Positions 44,670-54,153 of a stretch of DNA of 64,000 bases are shown here, piece by piece. Made by a program: the position numbers and the translations under genes. The first letter of the stretch is position 1. Each line of letters opens with the position of its first letter. The notes under the pieces are model-generated. The model was not told the origin of the DNA and did not search any database. It saw nothing but the letters and a program-made list of their open reading frames with translations. This stretch comes from Arthonia radiata (lineage: Eukaryota; Ascomycota; Arthoniomycetes; Arthoniales; Arthoniaceae), in assembly GCA_002989075.1 (NCBI GenBank), contig PSQN01000014.1, forward strand, positions 496,001 to 560,000. Direction: 5' to 3'.

Positions 44670-47346
44670 ATGGCACCGTCCAACTCTCAGGTCGCCCAGC
44701 AGCTGCGGCAGTTCATCTGGTACCATCTGGACAATGACCTCCTCGACAACGCCCTATTCTTCGCAGGCCGCCTCCACGCTATAGATCCTCGCAATCCCGA
44801 CTCTGTTCACATCCTCGCTCTCTGTCACTTTCGTGCGGGCCAGGCCAAGATCGCATATGACTATTGCCGTGCCGTCACTCAAAAGAAGGATCATGTCGGA
44901 TGCGCGTACGTATTTGCGCAAGCATGCCTAGTACTGGAGAAACATGCCGAAGGCATCGCCATAGTGGAGAGGACACGGACAGCATGGGAGACCAGAGCGC
45001 CGCTATGTGAGCGTTCAACACCGGACGGCCGTAACGGCCGCAGGTGACGTCCTCCGCTGACACTGTATACAGGCAAAAGCGATCCACAGCGGCGGCCCAC
45101 GCCCGATGCCGCAGCCTTTCATTGCGTACTAGGCAAATTGGCGCACGGTAACGGGGACAGGCAGAAGGCTATTGACGCTTACGTTGCCGCTCTCAAGCTC
45201 AACCCATTCATGTGGGACGCATATGAGCGGCTTTGTGACTTAGGTAGGATCCATTGCCTTTCCAAATCATTTTGATTCTGACTTGGTTTCAGGTGCTCCT
45301 ATACGACCGTCGAACGTGTTCAAAGAGAACCACCTACCAGCCTCGTTCCTCATGGCCTTCGACACAGCTCCTCCGCCCCGACCTTCAGCACAAATGTTCA
45401 CCGCATCGGATATACCCACGCCACCAGCACAGGCAAATCCACATATCGAGATTTCACACCCGCATGACCCGTTCAATCTTTCCAAAGCTCCTCTCGAGGT
45501 TGCTCTCACGACCAGTGAACCTAACGTTCCAACAAAGATCGCCCTCGCGACAGCGGCAAACGTTCCCCCGTCACAAGCAATGTTGATGGAAACACCCCCG
45601 AGTCTGTCGACGGATGATCACGCACTAGAATACCATATTTCCAGAGCCAACAACACCTCTCTGGCTGAGCCGCCGATGGCTCCTCTAAGGCGGTCGAGAA
45701 CACAAGCGTCGGCTACTGAGACTCAGGGAGGGGCGGATATCGCAAAGCTCAGATCCACTACTGCAAGACCTCGAAACAAGGAAGGCTCCGGAGAGTCGAC
45801 TGATTCACAAGAAGCGAAGAAGAACTCGCTGTTTCCGCCCAAAACCACAAAGCGAACAATATCAGGTAATGACGCTGGCGCGAAAACGCAACCCTCATCA
45901 CTTGAACCCACGATTGTTGGGCAGCGCCGAAGTGTGAGGCTAACCAAAAAAGCGCCAACAACAAATGCCGCTGAAGGCGAGCCAGACCATAAGAAGGTAA
46001 AGGCTACAGGTACCCGCGGTCGCACCACTGCAGCGTCCACAGTCGGCCGCGTTGTGAGCGGCAATAGGAAGCCCCTCGAGCCACCACCACCTGAAAACGC
46101 CAAAGAACTTAAGCCCCAACATCAAGCAACTCACCCCACCAGTCATCCAACTCTTGCACCAACCAAGACGGCCCCTTCAGAAGTCCTCATGCCCCAGCGA
46201 TCCCGCTCTCACAATCCTAAAGAAGTCGATACATCTTCACCCCTCCCTCACCTCCTCAGCACTCTCCGCCCTCTCGCCCAAGCCTACTATGACCTCGCCC
46301 AATACAACCCCGCATCTGCCATCTCGCTCCTTTCCACCCTCCCAGCTCCGCAGCGCGATACTCCCTACGTCCTTTCCCTCATGGGCCACGCCCACCACGA
46401 CACCAATGCACATGCCGCGGCCGCGGCCGCCTTCACAAGAGCGCGCCACCTCTGCCCCGCCCAGACGAAACACATGGAAATCTACTCCACCGCCCTTTGG
46501 CATCTCAAATCCGACACGGAGCTCGCACACCTCGCACACGAGCTCGTCGAGTCCGCCCGTCTGGCACCCGAATCTTGGTGCGCCCTAGGCAACTCCTTCT
46601 CGCTCCAGCGCGAGCACGAAAACGCGATAAAGTGCTTCCGCCGCGCCACGCAGCTCGAGCCGAAGAGCGCATATGCCTGGACGCTGCTGGGGCACGAGTA
46701 CGTGACGGCTGAGGATCTGGAGAAAGCGAGTCTGAGTTACCGGAAAGCGGTGGCTGCGGATCGGCGGCATTATCAGGGATGGTACGGACTGGCGCGGGTG
46801 TATGAACGAACAGGCCAACTTCCGCTCGCTGAGCGCCATTACCGGCTTGCGAGCTCCATCCATCCCAGGAACGCGGTGCTGCTTTGTTGCATCGGGACGA
46901 TACAGGATAAGACGGGTGCGCACACGGCTGCGCTGCAGACGTACAATGAGGCGGTGCGTCTTGCGCCGGGAAATGCGATCGCCAGGTTCAAGCGTGCGAG
47001 GAGTCTGCTGAGGTTGAGGCGGTTCGAGGAGGCGCTGGAGGAGTTCCTGGTGCTAAAGGATCTAGCGCCGGAGGAGGCGAATGTGCATTTCATGCTGGGT
47101 AGGGTGTATCGGGCCTTGGGAAGGAAAGGAGAGGCGGTGAGGTGGTTGAGTGGGGCGTTGGGTTTGGATCCCAAGGTATGTTGATTGCTTTGCTCTTTCG
47201 CGAAATGGCTGTTGTGTGAAGGTTGCTAAGGGATGGAACATGGGCTAACTGGCTGACAGGCTGCGCCTCTGATCAAGGATGCGATGGAAGCGCTCGGGGA
47301 GGAGGATGAGGAGATGGGGGAGGGGAGCGAGGAGGAGATGGGCTAG
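44670..47346 (+). CDS. CDC27: Anaphase-promoting complex subunit 3 (Cdc27/BimA/Nuc2)
   Basis: TPR scaffold of the APC/C ubiquitin ligase that docks coactivators and substrates. Four exons: 44670-45006, 45073-45243, 45293-47175 and 47260-47346, giving 825 residues. The N-terminus (QLRQFIWYHLDNDLLDNALFFAGRLHA) is the APC3 dimerisation helix set; residues 170-500 are a disordered, basic linker; the C-terminal half is a TPR superhelix (ESWCALGNSFSLQREHENAIKCF, AYAWTLLGHEYV, HYQGWYGLARVYERTGQ, VHFMLGRVYRALGRKGEAV). An acidic tail EEDEEMGEGSEEEMG comes from the last exon. A GCGGCC run encodes Ala7 at about 46415-46435. Codon endings shift from C (46150-46600) to G (46690-47340). Confidence 0.95.
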
Positions 47347-47968
47347 CGAAGGCCTGTCAGTCAAGCAGGTCGGTCATGTGGAGCGTGCCGCTGAGAACAC
47401 GAAGATGAATGAGTACGAGGAGGAATAGCGAGCAAAAATCATCAGCATGGACGAGTGACGGCACACCTCTTGTTCGAGGCAGTCAGGGTAAATGAGAATA
47501 CTTCCATGAGCATGAGCATGAGCACGAGCACGGAATGGCTTGCATAAGCATCAGCATGGAGTTAGCATGGAGTCCTGTGGATGGAACTGTATATTATGAG
47601 CTCTCTCGAGGCTAGTATGAAGACAGCATGAAGAACTGTTATTGCTCATTGAGGTCTTTTCGCACTGGGAGGTCGCTGTTGTATGAGTGGTCAACGGTGA
47701 TAGTGAGAAGTAACAGTGCGTCAGGTGATGGACTCCAGGGTAACAAATTTGAACAACGTGTGCGCATTTTACCACGAATTTTCCGATTTCGAAAAGCGAA
47801 GTTGGTATGTGTGCCTGCTACAGTTGCAAGGCAATTTACGCTATCGATGCTAGACGTTTAGCACACTGCTAGTCATACTACCAGTCTAGGCCTGCTCTGA
47901 GCTGATCCACGCCAGCATACTCTACTGTCTCCGGGCCGAGCGACACCCTTGCCCACCCAGGCCGCAGC
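47347..47968. other. Tail-to-tail intergenic region, CDC27 and F-box gene
   Basis: About 620 bp between convergent genes. Besides the short CATGAG microsatellite I see no gene or RNA. Confidence 0.5.
47505..47532. repeat. (CATGAG)n-like microsatellite
   Basis: About four and a half hexamer copies, the last two varied to CACGAG, in the CDC27 3' flank. Related loose CATGAG/CATCAG copies continue to about 47570. Confidence 0.8.
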
Positions 47969-49489
47969 TCAGCTGTCACTCCACTGATCATCCCAGCGCC
48001 CCCATCCGTTCGACGCCAGCCAGTTGCTGAGACGCGCGACATTGTCCGATGCACGTGACCATGACCAATTCGCCATGGGAATGCGGTCACTCCAATCGTC
48101 CTGATTGTGCAGCTGTATCTCGAGATCGATTGATTCTAGATTGGGAAGGTCAAGTCCGCGGAAGGCGCGCTGAACGGCTACCATGACATAAGATTAGTGG
48201 GTGCAGAAGGCAAGAGCAGATGACTCACCTTTGTCACGCCATGGGAAATAGGTCCAGTAGATTGAGACTTTCTGCAAGGTAGGAGCGTTGCGCTGCAGTA
48301 CCTTCCTCAACTGTGCAATCGTAGCTTCCCCAGAATTGAGGTGGATCTCCGCCAGATTGGCCATGTCTTTGACGAACCTCTGGTCGGTGAGGTCGAAGTC
48401 GTGCAGGATGACAGCCCGCAGGTGTGGGAGGAGGCTGACAATAGTGTTGATGCTGGCGGACGCGTTGCCGGCGGCGCTCTGTTCCAGGGCTGATTGATCG
48501 ATTGCTTGAAGGTGTAGACGCTGTACGGATACCAATTTGGCTGGAGCCCAGGGCTGAGCCGCAATGGTCGCGAGAGCCGGCATTGTGATCTGTAGGGACG
48601 TGATATTACCGTCAGGCAGACCGTGCACGAGTTGGATGACACATCCGCTGAGTGCATCGCTGCCAGTCTGTGAGCAGAATTAGCATAAGTATACAGTAAA
48701 CGCACTGCTTCGCATCGGTATCGAAGGCTGGACCTTTAGACGGCGCCGGCCATCTACCCTTAGCAAGGCGACAAGTGAGTAATAGACAAGGGTCCGTGGG
48801 TGCTGCTCAAACGAACCTTGAGTTGCTCTTCCGTCCTACCATCATCCCAGAGGTATTGCTCGGAGCGATCTCTAACGGTGGAGACGTTGGTGAATCGTCC
48901 TCCTGCAGTAGGTAGAAAATCCTGGAGCTCTTCCAGTGTAGCGTAAGCCTGTGTAACCTGAGGGAGAGCAATAGCACGGCGCTGCTCGGAACGTTGCTCC
49001 TCTTCAGTTTCAGAGCGGCGCTGATCCAGAGATATCTTTTCAACGTATTTTGCGTTGGCTGAGAGCCTGAAAGCCTGAAACTCGGAAGCACCGTGCGTGA
49101 GGGGCGCCTCGAAAGGGTTCATGTGGACTTTTTGAAAAAGCTTTGGTCCGGCAAGGGCTGCGAGCGTCTTGTTGACTAGGCGTAGGCTGCCAGAGACGTC
49201 AATTACGAGCGACGCCGGCATCTCGAGTGCAAGGCGTACCTTTTGAGACTCGCATTGTCGACCGGGAGATGCTCTTCACGTTTGTGCTTAAGGCGGAACC
49301 CCTCGAAAGGCAGATCCCCATGAATCTTAACTTCAAGATTGCCCACCTCTAGGACGATTTGAGACCATATCTGTCAAAACAGCTGGTCAGCACGCACAGC
49401 TGATGCACAAGGTCTTTAATCGGCCTGAAACAATGTCAAACCGGCGGCCTTACCTCGTCTGGTAGTGCAGCTGACTTTGGTACAGCCAT
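47969..49489 (-). CDS. F-box-like protein, hypothetical
   Basis: Not assigned to a named gene. Five exons: 49454-49489, 49240-49370, 48817-49186, 48229-48667 and 47969-48177, all with GT..AG and matching phases, give 394 residues. The N-terminus MAVPKSAALPDEIWSQIVLEV reads as an F-box start (LPDEIW), interrupted by the first intron after LPDE; SLKSLRLVNKTLAALAGPKLF completes the usual F-box-plus-first-helix pattern. The remainder is leucine-rich without strict LRR spacing (LPHLRAVILHDFDLTD, LAEIHLNSGEATIAQLRKVL, LPNLESIDLEIQLHN), as in many fast-evolving fungal F-box-like proteins. By family it might recruit a substrate to an SCF ligase; the target is unknown. Divergent from the gene at 49997. 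Confidence 0.78.
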
Positions 49490-49996
49490 GGCGTCTGCTG
49501 TGCAAAAGCTTTGGATTGTAGGAAGGACTGTCGAGAAAGGAAAGGAAAGGAAAGGCTTCGAAGCCGTGAAGAAGCTTCACTCACGGTCTGCAGCAATCAG
49601 GGGGTTCCTTGACCTGTGATGCAGTCAGATAGGAGCATCCGCTCCGGAGGCATTGCTTTGTCATCGCGGCGGGATGCTGGAAGAAAGCTCCTGCGATTGC
49701 TGTTGTTTTTCCTACGCCACGTGATGATGGGTGAATGGGAAGAAGTGGCAGTGGTGATGCACAAAGCGGTCGCGTGCCTTCCGTGTCACTTTCGCGTTTC
49801 TGCCCCATTGAGCTTGATTGATGATCATGACTCGTTCACCCCAATCATCGTGATTGCATTCGCACTGTAAACAAACACTCCTTGATCTTCATCCTCGCCC
49901 TCACACCCTCGGCACAGCATAGCATATTTTGCGTTGTTCGGTTTTTACTTGCATGTTTGGATAGCAGTACTAATATTTTGCGCCGCATACTTTTGG
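49490..49996. promoter_or_regulatory. Divergent promoter, F-box gene and 743-residue gene
   Basis: About 500 bp head-to-head. A GGAAA run (49535-49555) lies close to the F-box gene. No gene or RNA was recognised. Confidence 0.5.
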
Positions 49997-52228
49997 ATGG
50001 ACGACAACACCGTTTTCTTGTCGGGACCTCTGCGAGCTGAGAAACGCCTCCCTTGGACTGTCTCGAGATGCAATAGGCTTCTGCGGCCTTTGACGAGCAA
50101 GCTTGCGGCACTAGAAAAGGCCAAAGCCCAGACTTCTAAAACCGTCGCTGGCAGATCTTACGCCGATGCAGAGCCAAGCTCATCGCAAGACGCGGCCAGT
50201 GATTCTACCAAAGGAAGTCAGCGCAGCGTGTTTAGCAGGGGCGCAAAAGTCAAAAAGACATATGGCGGCCGCAACACGAGACGTAGAGGGCATTCTACAT
50301 CAGCTAGCTCTCAGGAAAACGCCGCGCCGAAGCTCGCTCCGCCCACACCCTTCCTTTGCACGACTCGTGACAAGATTGAGCTGGAAAGGTCAGGGGAGCT
50401 CGAACAAGCAATGCAACACGCTTCCACACACACGAGGTGCGCAGACGGGAAGCACCGCATAGCCGACGGGGCTATTGATGCATTCCGCAACATTCTGAAC
50501 GCCACGCGAGAGAGCGAGCCACCTAAAACGGAGCAACGGACATCCCTGTTTACAATGTGCTTGCGCAGACTGCCTGGGCACGTTGAGTTGGAGCAGGCTT
50601 ACAGGCATCAACAAGACCCAGATGATAAGAGCGACGCGCGTCATGAAGTATGGTCGGAACTGCAAGAGTACGGAAGCGTGGCTAAACGAGGATGGCCACC
50701 GCTTCGGGATATCCTCTGCGCCCATAGTATACATCTGTTGCAGCGAGCGATCGAGCTGAGGCACTTGGGACAGTTTGATGTGGCGGTGCTTGTTGACATG
50801 CTAACATCTTCGAATTATCAAAGTATGGAAGCGGACTTGGTAGGCGCGTGGCTCAAGGCATTCGAGTTTCGAGACACGTCAAGTGTATATCAGTGTTGCC
50901 ACCAGAATGGAATTATTGGCAGATACGCATTCAACGTGCTCGGCACAGACTGGTCTGAAGCGCTGGCTGGGAAGAAGTGCGAGATTCTCGACGACTTTGT
51001 TCTGCGCAAAATCATCCCGCTGGAATCCTTAGACAGCAACGCGGTCGAGCTGATTTGGCAGCCGGCCTTACGGTGTTTGTCCTGGGACGATATGATGTGC
51101 CAATCCACTGGAGCACAACTTGTAGAGCACATACTTTTGTGTACTGCGGGGATAGATCCTTTAGCTGCTGGCCATCTTTCAGGCAGGACTCAAAAGGCGC
51201 GCAAGCAACATTATCGATTTATCGATGCATCCATCGGTGAACATGTGCGACGGGCAGGGGATGACTCCGGTGTCTACAACACTTATGGGCAGCTCTGCAT
51301 CACGATGCTCACTGCGTTGATGTTGGCGAAGTTTGGAGACTTCTTTCACCTCGGAGAGAGCGTGGAGCCGGCCCTCCGCAAGGTCATTCGAGGCGCTGCT
51401 GTGGGCGTTATGCGAGCCTGCACATCTCCAGACTGGATTTGCGCGTCACGCCGCACGGGTCAGGCTATTCCAGCAGCTGTGATATTGTTGACTGACATAG
51501 CAGTCCTGGTTTGCAGGAAGGGCTCATCGGGCCATGAAGAATACAAAGCTCTGGCCGAGCAGCGGTTGTTATTCATGTCGTGTCTGCTTGCAGAAGGCCG
51601 TACCTCATCTTCAGCTCCGCGATCGGGTGAAGAGCTGGACGACTTGTCATGGCTACTTGTCGAAACAGCCGCGAATGTCCAGCATCGTGTTCCCGAAGCT
51701 GGCTTTGATATGATCAAAACGATCTGTGAGTTCTTGGGCGCAAGTGCCAATGACCTCGGCGAGCTTCTGGCTCTGCAAGTTGCCATGACGTTCGCAAGCG
51801 AAAAGTCAGGTCCTGCACATGATCAGTACGTCCGCGACATTGAAAGTCGCGTCAGTAAAAAGAGACTTTCGAGCGATCAGAGGGTCAGCAACAGCGCCCT
51901 AAAGTGGGATGAAGGCTTCTGTGAGTGGGTGAACGCGACTCCCTTGGTAGAAGCTCGGACGAGCCCTCGGCGTGTGAAACCGTTGAAGGTGCAGGCACGA
52001 TGTCAGACTCCGCCGGCGGATGGCGACACCCTGAAGGACTTGGAAGATTCCGAGACACCATGCGGACGGCCCAAGCGCACAGCGTCTCAAGCCAGTCTTG
52101 GGACGCCTGGTAATGGCGGTGAAGACGAGGAAGACGAGCTCAACGCTCCACAGTCTGAACACCGGGCACTTGGCGATATTACCAATGTACGCTGGTGTGG
52201 TCGCAAACGACTGCGCTCTAAACGCTGA
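49997..52228 (+). CDS. Conserved-looking protein of unknown function, 743 residues
   Basis: I do not recognise the family. Intronless; the first in-frame ATG is 49997 (MDDNTVFLSGPLRAEKRL), and the upstream open stretch uses no ATG. Near the N-terminus is a helix-like block PWTVSRCNRLLRPLTSKLAALEK, then a basic stretch KVKKTYGGRNTRRRGHS that could bind nucleic acid or act as an NLS. Residues 130-590 look globular and alpha-helical (GWPPLRDILCAHSIHLLQRAI, LIWQPALRCLSWDDMMCQ, YGQLCITMLTALMLAKFGDFF), resembling a helical-repeat fold. The tail is acidic then strongly basic (RWCGRKRLRSKR). A nuclear role is an inference from the basic termini only. Its long, intact, well-biased frame makes it a real gene. 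Confidence 0.8.
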   Translation: MDDNTVFLSGPLRAEKRLPWTVSRCNRLLRPLTSKLAALEKAKAQTSKTVAGRSYADAEPSSSQDAASDSTKGSQRSVFSRGAKVKKTYGGRNTRRRGHSTSASSQENAAPKLAPPTPFLCTTRDKIELERSGELEQAMQHASTHTRCADGKHRIADGAIDAFRNILNATRESEPPKTEQRTSLFTMCLRRLPGHVELEQAYRHQQDPDDKSDARHEVWSELQEYGSVAKRGWPPLRDILCAHSIHLLQRAIELRHLGQFDVAVLVDMLTSSNYQSMEADLVGAWLKAFEFRDTSSVYQCCHQNGIIGRYAFNVLGTDWSEALAGKKCEILDDFVLRKIIPLESLDSNAVELIWQPALRCLSWDDMMCQSTGAQLVEHILLCTAGIDPLAAGHLSGRTQKARKQHYRFIDASIGEHVRRAGDDSGVYNTYGQLCITMLTALMLAKFGDFFHLGESVEPALRKVIRGAAVGVMRACTSPDWICASRRTGQAIPAAVILLTDIAVLVCRKGSSGHEEYKALAEQRLLFMSCLLAEGRTSSSAPRSGEELDDLSWLLVETAANVQHRVPEAGFDMIKTICEFLGASANDLGELLALQVAMTFASEKSGPAHDQYVRDIESRVSKKRLSSDQRVSNSALKWDEGFCEWVNATPLVEARTSPRRVKPLKVQARCQTPPADGDTLKDLEDSETPCGRPKRTASQASLGTPGNGGEDEEDELNAPQSEHRALGDITNVRWCGRKRLRSKR

Positions 52229-52320
52229 TTCGATATTCGAATGAACTTACAATAAGGCACTTTTCATCCTTCGTCTTTCGTCGGTCTATACTGGCCTGCC
52301 ACTACCCTGCCCGAGCATTC

Positions 52321-53124
52321 TCATTCACGATCCAACTCCGGATACTTCCTGAACAAGCCCATGGAGTATTGCATTCTCCTCTCACTGGCAAGATACTCCT
52401 TAATCCCCCTTTCCTCCTTCACGTTGGGATAGAACGTCCCAAGCAACAACCCCAACTCACCCTCCCTCGCCTTCACCTCGTTCGGAAACATAAACATCAG
52501 CCCATCCAGCACCTGCCATACTGTCGTATCCGCATAGCTTAACTTGCTCCCAACAAGATACTTGCCCTGTCCCTGCTTCTCATTGCCCTTCAAGATGCGT
52601 TCAAAGTAGCTGAAGTACTTCGGAATCCTGGTCGAGCGAAAGTCTTTGGCCTTGGCGAGAGCCTCAGACTTCTGATCCTCGTAGTACATGCCCACAGCGA
52701 TGGGATGGTGCACATCGTGCGCCTCGCTGCTCATGTCCAGTGCCGTCAGCGTGATCTGGTCCACGAAGAGCCCGTCGATCTCGTCTTCCGGGATCATGCC
52801 GATGCGCATCCCGAGGTAGCTGAGGATGTTCGGCGTCTGGTGGATGAGGAGGGTCTGGCCGTCTTTGCCGCCGCCGGGGACGCGCAGAGCAGGCGGCGCG
52901 AAGAGAGGCGGGTTGCCGTTGCTGTCGCCGGTCGAGGACTGGTCAATGGCTTTCTGGACCTCATCGTAGCCGCCCTCCTTTTGGTTGGCTACGTCTGTGT
53001 AGGGTGTTCCTGAGGCTTCGAGCGGGAGGCGTATGTACTCGCCGCGACCGGGGATGGAGGGGTGGTAGAGCAGTTCGTATTGGGGGTGGGTACGGGCTTT
53101 CTTTGCTGAGCTCTCGGAGGCCAT
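52321..53124 (-). CDS. Glutathione S-transferase-like protein
   Basis: Thioredoxin-fold N-domain followed by a GST C-domain. The ATG at 53124 (MASESSAKKARTHPQYELLYHPSIPGRGEYIRL) gives 267 residues; the frame extends to an ATG at 53214 adding 30 residues without clear purpose. YELLYHPSIPGRGEYIRLPLEA is the GST beta1-alpha1 region with a Tyr in the place used by sigma/alpha/mu enzymes, and TPNILSYLG resembles the glutathione-contacting SNAIL-type motif, in divergent form. The C-domain has KYLVGSKLSYADTTVWQVL, the conserved hydrophobic staple region. An extra loop (SSTGDSNGNPPLFAPPALRVPGGGKDG) lengthens the N-domain. Likely cytosolic detoxification; substrate unknown. Only 92 bp separate its stop from the convergent unknown gene. 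Confidence 0.87.
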   Translation of the reverse strand: MASESSAKKARTHPQYELLYHPSIPGRGEYIRLPLEASGTPYTDVANQKEGGYDEVQKAIDQSSTGDSNGNPPLFAPPALRVPGGGKDGQTLLIHQTPNILSYLGMRIGMIPEDEIDGLFVDQITLTALDMSSEAHDVHHPIAVGMYYEDQKSEALAKAKDFRSTRIPKYFSYFERILKGNEKQGQGKYLVGSKLSYADTTVWQVLDGLMFMFPNEVKAREGELGLLLGTFYPNVKEERGIKEYLASERRMQYSMGLFRKYPELDRE

Positions 53125-53454
53125 CGTTTTGTGGAATCTAGGGTGGGTAATGCGCGGATGGTACTCAAAGAGTCTACAAAGGCACGGACAGTATACGAGT
53201 TTGGCACTGGTCATTCACGTTGTGGGGACTTGGAAGAGGTAAGAGCTACGGAGCATTTACGACGGCAGCTGCAAAACGGGACAGTGAATTCCGATGCAAT
53301 GAAGTCATCCTTGGATCCTCAATATTGGGCGTTCTCCTTACCTGGCTCCGGCAATGAAGTATTTGCTGCATCACGGTGGCTGCGAAGGCTGCTTGAGCAC
53401 ATGCACTCTCCGTGCGTTGGCTCTGTAGGTTTTTTGGGCACGTGAGCATTCATC

Positions 53455-53790
53455 TAGAACTGATCAGCAGACCCGCTTCCGAAGAAAATCGACGATCTTG
53501 GTAATTATGAGATATTTATAGTAGCGTTAGCGAAGGACCTTGCTGTTCTTGGTAATCATGAGATATTTATAGCTGTGCCAGCGAGAAATCCTGCCGTTCT
53601 GGGTAATTATGAGATATCTATAGCAAGACTAAGATTTCTTCTGGCTTAGCCGAAATTTGTTTACAGGCTATATAAGCATCTTTCTTTCCCATATCCTTTC
53701 TGTTTCCTTTCCATTCAGCGGTCCGATATAAATTACTAACTACGTACAGGCAGTCTCTGCCCAGGCTTGCTAACCCTAACATAACCGCCG
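53455..53790. mobile_element. Possible solo LTR remnant
   Basis: Weak case. An isolated AT-rich block has a TATA-like GCTATATAAGC near 53670, pyrimidine-rich DNA after it, and ends near 53785 with CTAACA, a form common at retroelement LTR ends; the sequence beyond stays TpA-rich to about 54010. No matching TGTTAG start or target-site duplication was found. It could also be ordinary promoter DNA that drifted AT-rich. If an element, it is a broken remnant only. Confidence 0.25.
53480..53625. repeat. Three tandem copies of a roughly 52-bp block
   Basis: The core GGTAATTATGAGATATTTAT recurs with 1-3 changes near 53499, 53550 and 53601. The spacer between copies (GCGAGAAATCCTGCCGTTCT-like) is also partly conserved, so this is a direct tandem triplication. 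It lies inside the AT-rich block upstream of the CCCH gene. Confidence 0.85.
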
Positions 53791-54153
53791 TAACTCATAT
53801 AGCTTAGCGTAGATTATTATCGGTAGCATACAAGCTCAGCCTTACTAAGGCGCGTTCCTGGCTAGAGTCGTCGGGGTCGTACATAGTCGGACGCGGTTTG
53901 GTCTAGCCGCCGTCAGGTCGTTGTCTTCACAAACAATCATTTGCAGCCATCCGGCCAACACCTATTCCTAAAAGCGGTGTAATCTCTTCGCACCTTTAGG
54001 CACCAACTACAAATTTTTTAAACATTCCACATAGCAAATAGAAACAAAGCCGCCCTTGACAAGCGTTGAGCTTTTGCCTGTCGCGCCGTGTGCCAATTTA
54101 AATTACGTCCATCTGCCACCGCAAACCTTCTTCAGGAGCCAGATCGAAACAGC

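Larger units (their letters stand above)
53125..54153. promoter_or_regulatory. Head-to-head spacer, GST and CCCH genes, partly AT-rich
   Basis: About 1 kb. The GST-proximal 330 bp is normal. From 53455 to 54010 the DNA is AT-rich and TpA-rich, carrying a triplicated block and a possible LTR remnant, both listed separately. The last 100 bp is the CCCH gene leader. Confidence 0.5.

Noticed and set aside
49934-49996. N-terminal extension with a hydrophobic helix before the 743-residue protein
   Set aside because: It has no ATG; the first ATG in frame is 49997, so the apparent membrane segment is probably untranslated.
53765-53785. CTAACCCTAAC stretch resembling telomere repeats
   Set aside because: Fewer than two full TTAGGG-type units, so chance or retroelement-end sequence is simpler.
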